Source of the DNA: Gammaproteobacteria bacterium
Lineage (GTDB): Bacteria > Pseudomonadota > Gammaproteobacteria > Thiohalospirales > Thiohalospiraceae
Assembly: GCA_014762485.1 (NCBI GenBank)
Contig: JABURU010000239.1
Location: 1-14,030 of the forward strand
Direction: 5' to 3'
Length of the DNA: 14,030 nucleotides
The notes under the pieces were generated by a model. The model had not been told where the DNA came from and searched no databases. It saw only the letters and a program-made list of their open reading frames with translations. Every line of letters starts with the position of its first letter. Position 1 is the stretch's first letter. A program made the translations under genes and the position numbers. Below are positions 13,722 through 14,030 of the stretch, piece after piece.

Positions 13722-14030
13722 ATGAATGAATTCAGCAAAAAAATAATTATGGTGAGTTTGAGCCTACTGCTACTCATTGTTCTGCTAGGTTGGTTAACTT
13801 TGGGTGGTAGCGTACACGATAATGAAAAAGGTCATGAGCATGTAGAGAACAGTGATGGGCATGGAGATGAACATGAGGGTGAGCACGATGAAGAGTTACC
13901 CGCAGGTCCTCATGGTGGTCGCTTGTTACAGGACGAGGATTTTGCTTTAGAGATTGTCCTTTTAGAAGATGGAATGGAATCAGAATTTCGGGCCTATGGA
14001 TATGATGATGGTGATGTTATAAGTCCGAGC
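13722..14030 (+). CDS. RND efflux periplasmic adaptor (CzcB/CusB-like), His-rich N-terminus, cut by window edge
   Basis: The first 103 codons of a longer gene, open at the right edge. An ATG follows GGAG by 7 bases, 2 bases after the CzcC-like stop. Residues 5-30 are a membrane anchor or signal (KKIIMVSLSLLLLIVLLGWL). Next comes a His/Glu/Asp-rich stretch (32-57: HDNEKGHEHVENSDGHGDEH then EGEHDEE) and then PAGPHGGRLLQDEDFALEIV and ESEFRAYGY, the conserved start of heavy-metal RND membrane-fusion proteins. The His-rich segment is expected to bind divalent or cuprous ions in the periplasm. Its partners are the CzcC-like protein upstream and presumably a CzcA/CusA pump downstream, outside the window. 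The metal is not determinable here; the His-rich leader leans toward Zn/Co/Cd (Czc) but the setting leans toward Cu. Confidence 0.85.
   Translation, partial: MNEFSKKIIMVSLSLLLLIVLLGWLTLGGSVHDNEKGHEHVENSDGHGDEHEGEHDEELPAGPHGGRLLQDEDFALEIVLLEDGMESEFRAYGYDDGDVISPS

Overview
The window is a copper/heavy-metal resistance region from a proteobacterium, most likely a gammaproteobacterium. This is inferred from the gene families, the Shine-Dalgarno and -35/-10 signals, and an inverted-repeat element of the type linked to REP-associated transposases. No rRNA, tRNA, CRISPR array or intact transposase is visible. The species cannot be named from what is here.

Left module (about 99-7063, moderately GC-rich). 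A Met/Gly-tailed periplasmic Spy/CpxP-like protein faces left. Divergent from it, a MerR-family regulator with a textbook MerR promoter heads a rightward run: small HMA metallochaperone, secreted c-type cytochrome, secreted beta-propeller protein, small SHOCT membrane protein, HMA-like protein without the CxxC site, CopA-type Cu(I) P-type ATPase (YHS plus two heavy-metal-binding repeats at the N-terminus), and, after a 152-bp gap, a SAM-dependent methyltransferase.

Middle (7064-8550). An AT-rich gene encodes a multi-pass membrane protein of unknown function. It is followed by about 490 bp of non-coding sequence between convergent genes, with two separate repeat structures: a 111-bp structure carrying two GTAGGA/TCCTAC palindromes 22 bp apart, and a 112-bp element with 15-bp inverted ends CGGGGACAG(G/T)CAAGA.

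Right module (8551-14030, AT-richer). A leftward operon encodes a small secreted Cys/His protein, a second copy of the beta-propeller (about 60% identical to the first by hand alignment) and a Tat-exported CueO-type multicopper oxidase. Divergent from it, a His-rich membrane protein precedes a CzcC-like outer-membrane factor and the start of a His-rich CzcB/CusB-like adaptor cut off by the window edge. The roughly 390-bp divergent intergenic region is rich in dyads and repeats.

Together the genes describe sensing (MerR), cytoplasmic capture (HMA protein), export to the periplasm (CopA), periplasmic binding and oxidation (Spy-like protein, multicopper oxidase, cytochrome c, propellers) and export across the outer membrane (RND parts). 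The most interesting item is the propeller family. Both copies place a histidine at the same point of six of seven blades with a 41-42 residue period, which suggests a ring of histidines around the central channel. One copy sits beside a cytochrome c and the other beside a multicopper oxidase, so a periplasmic copper-binding or copper-oxidising role is a reasonable hypothesis.
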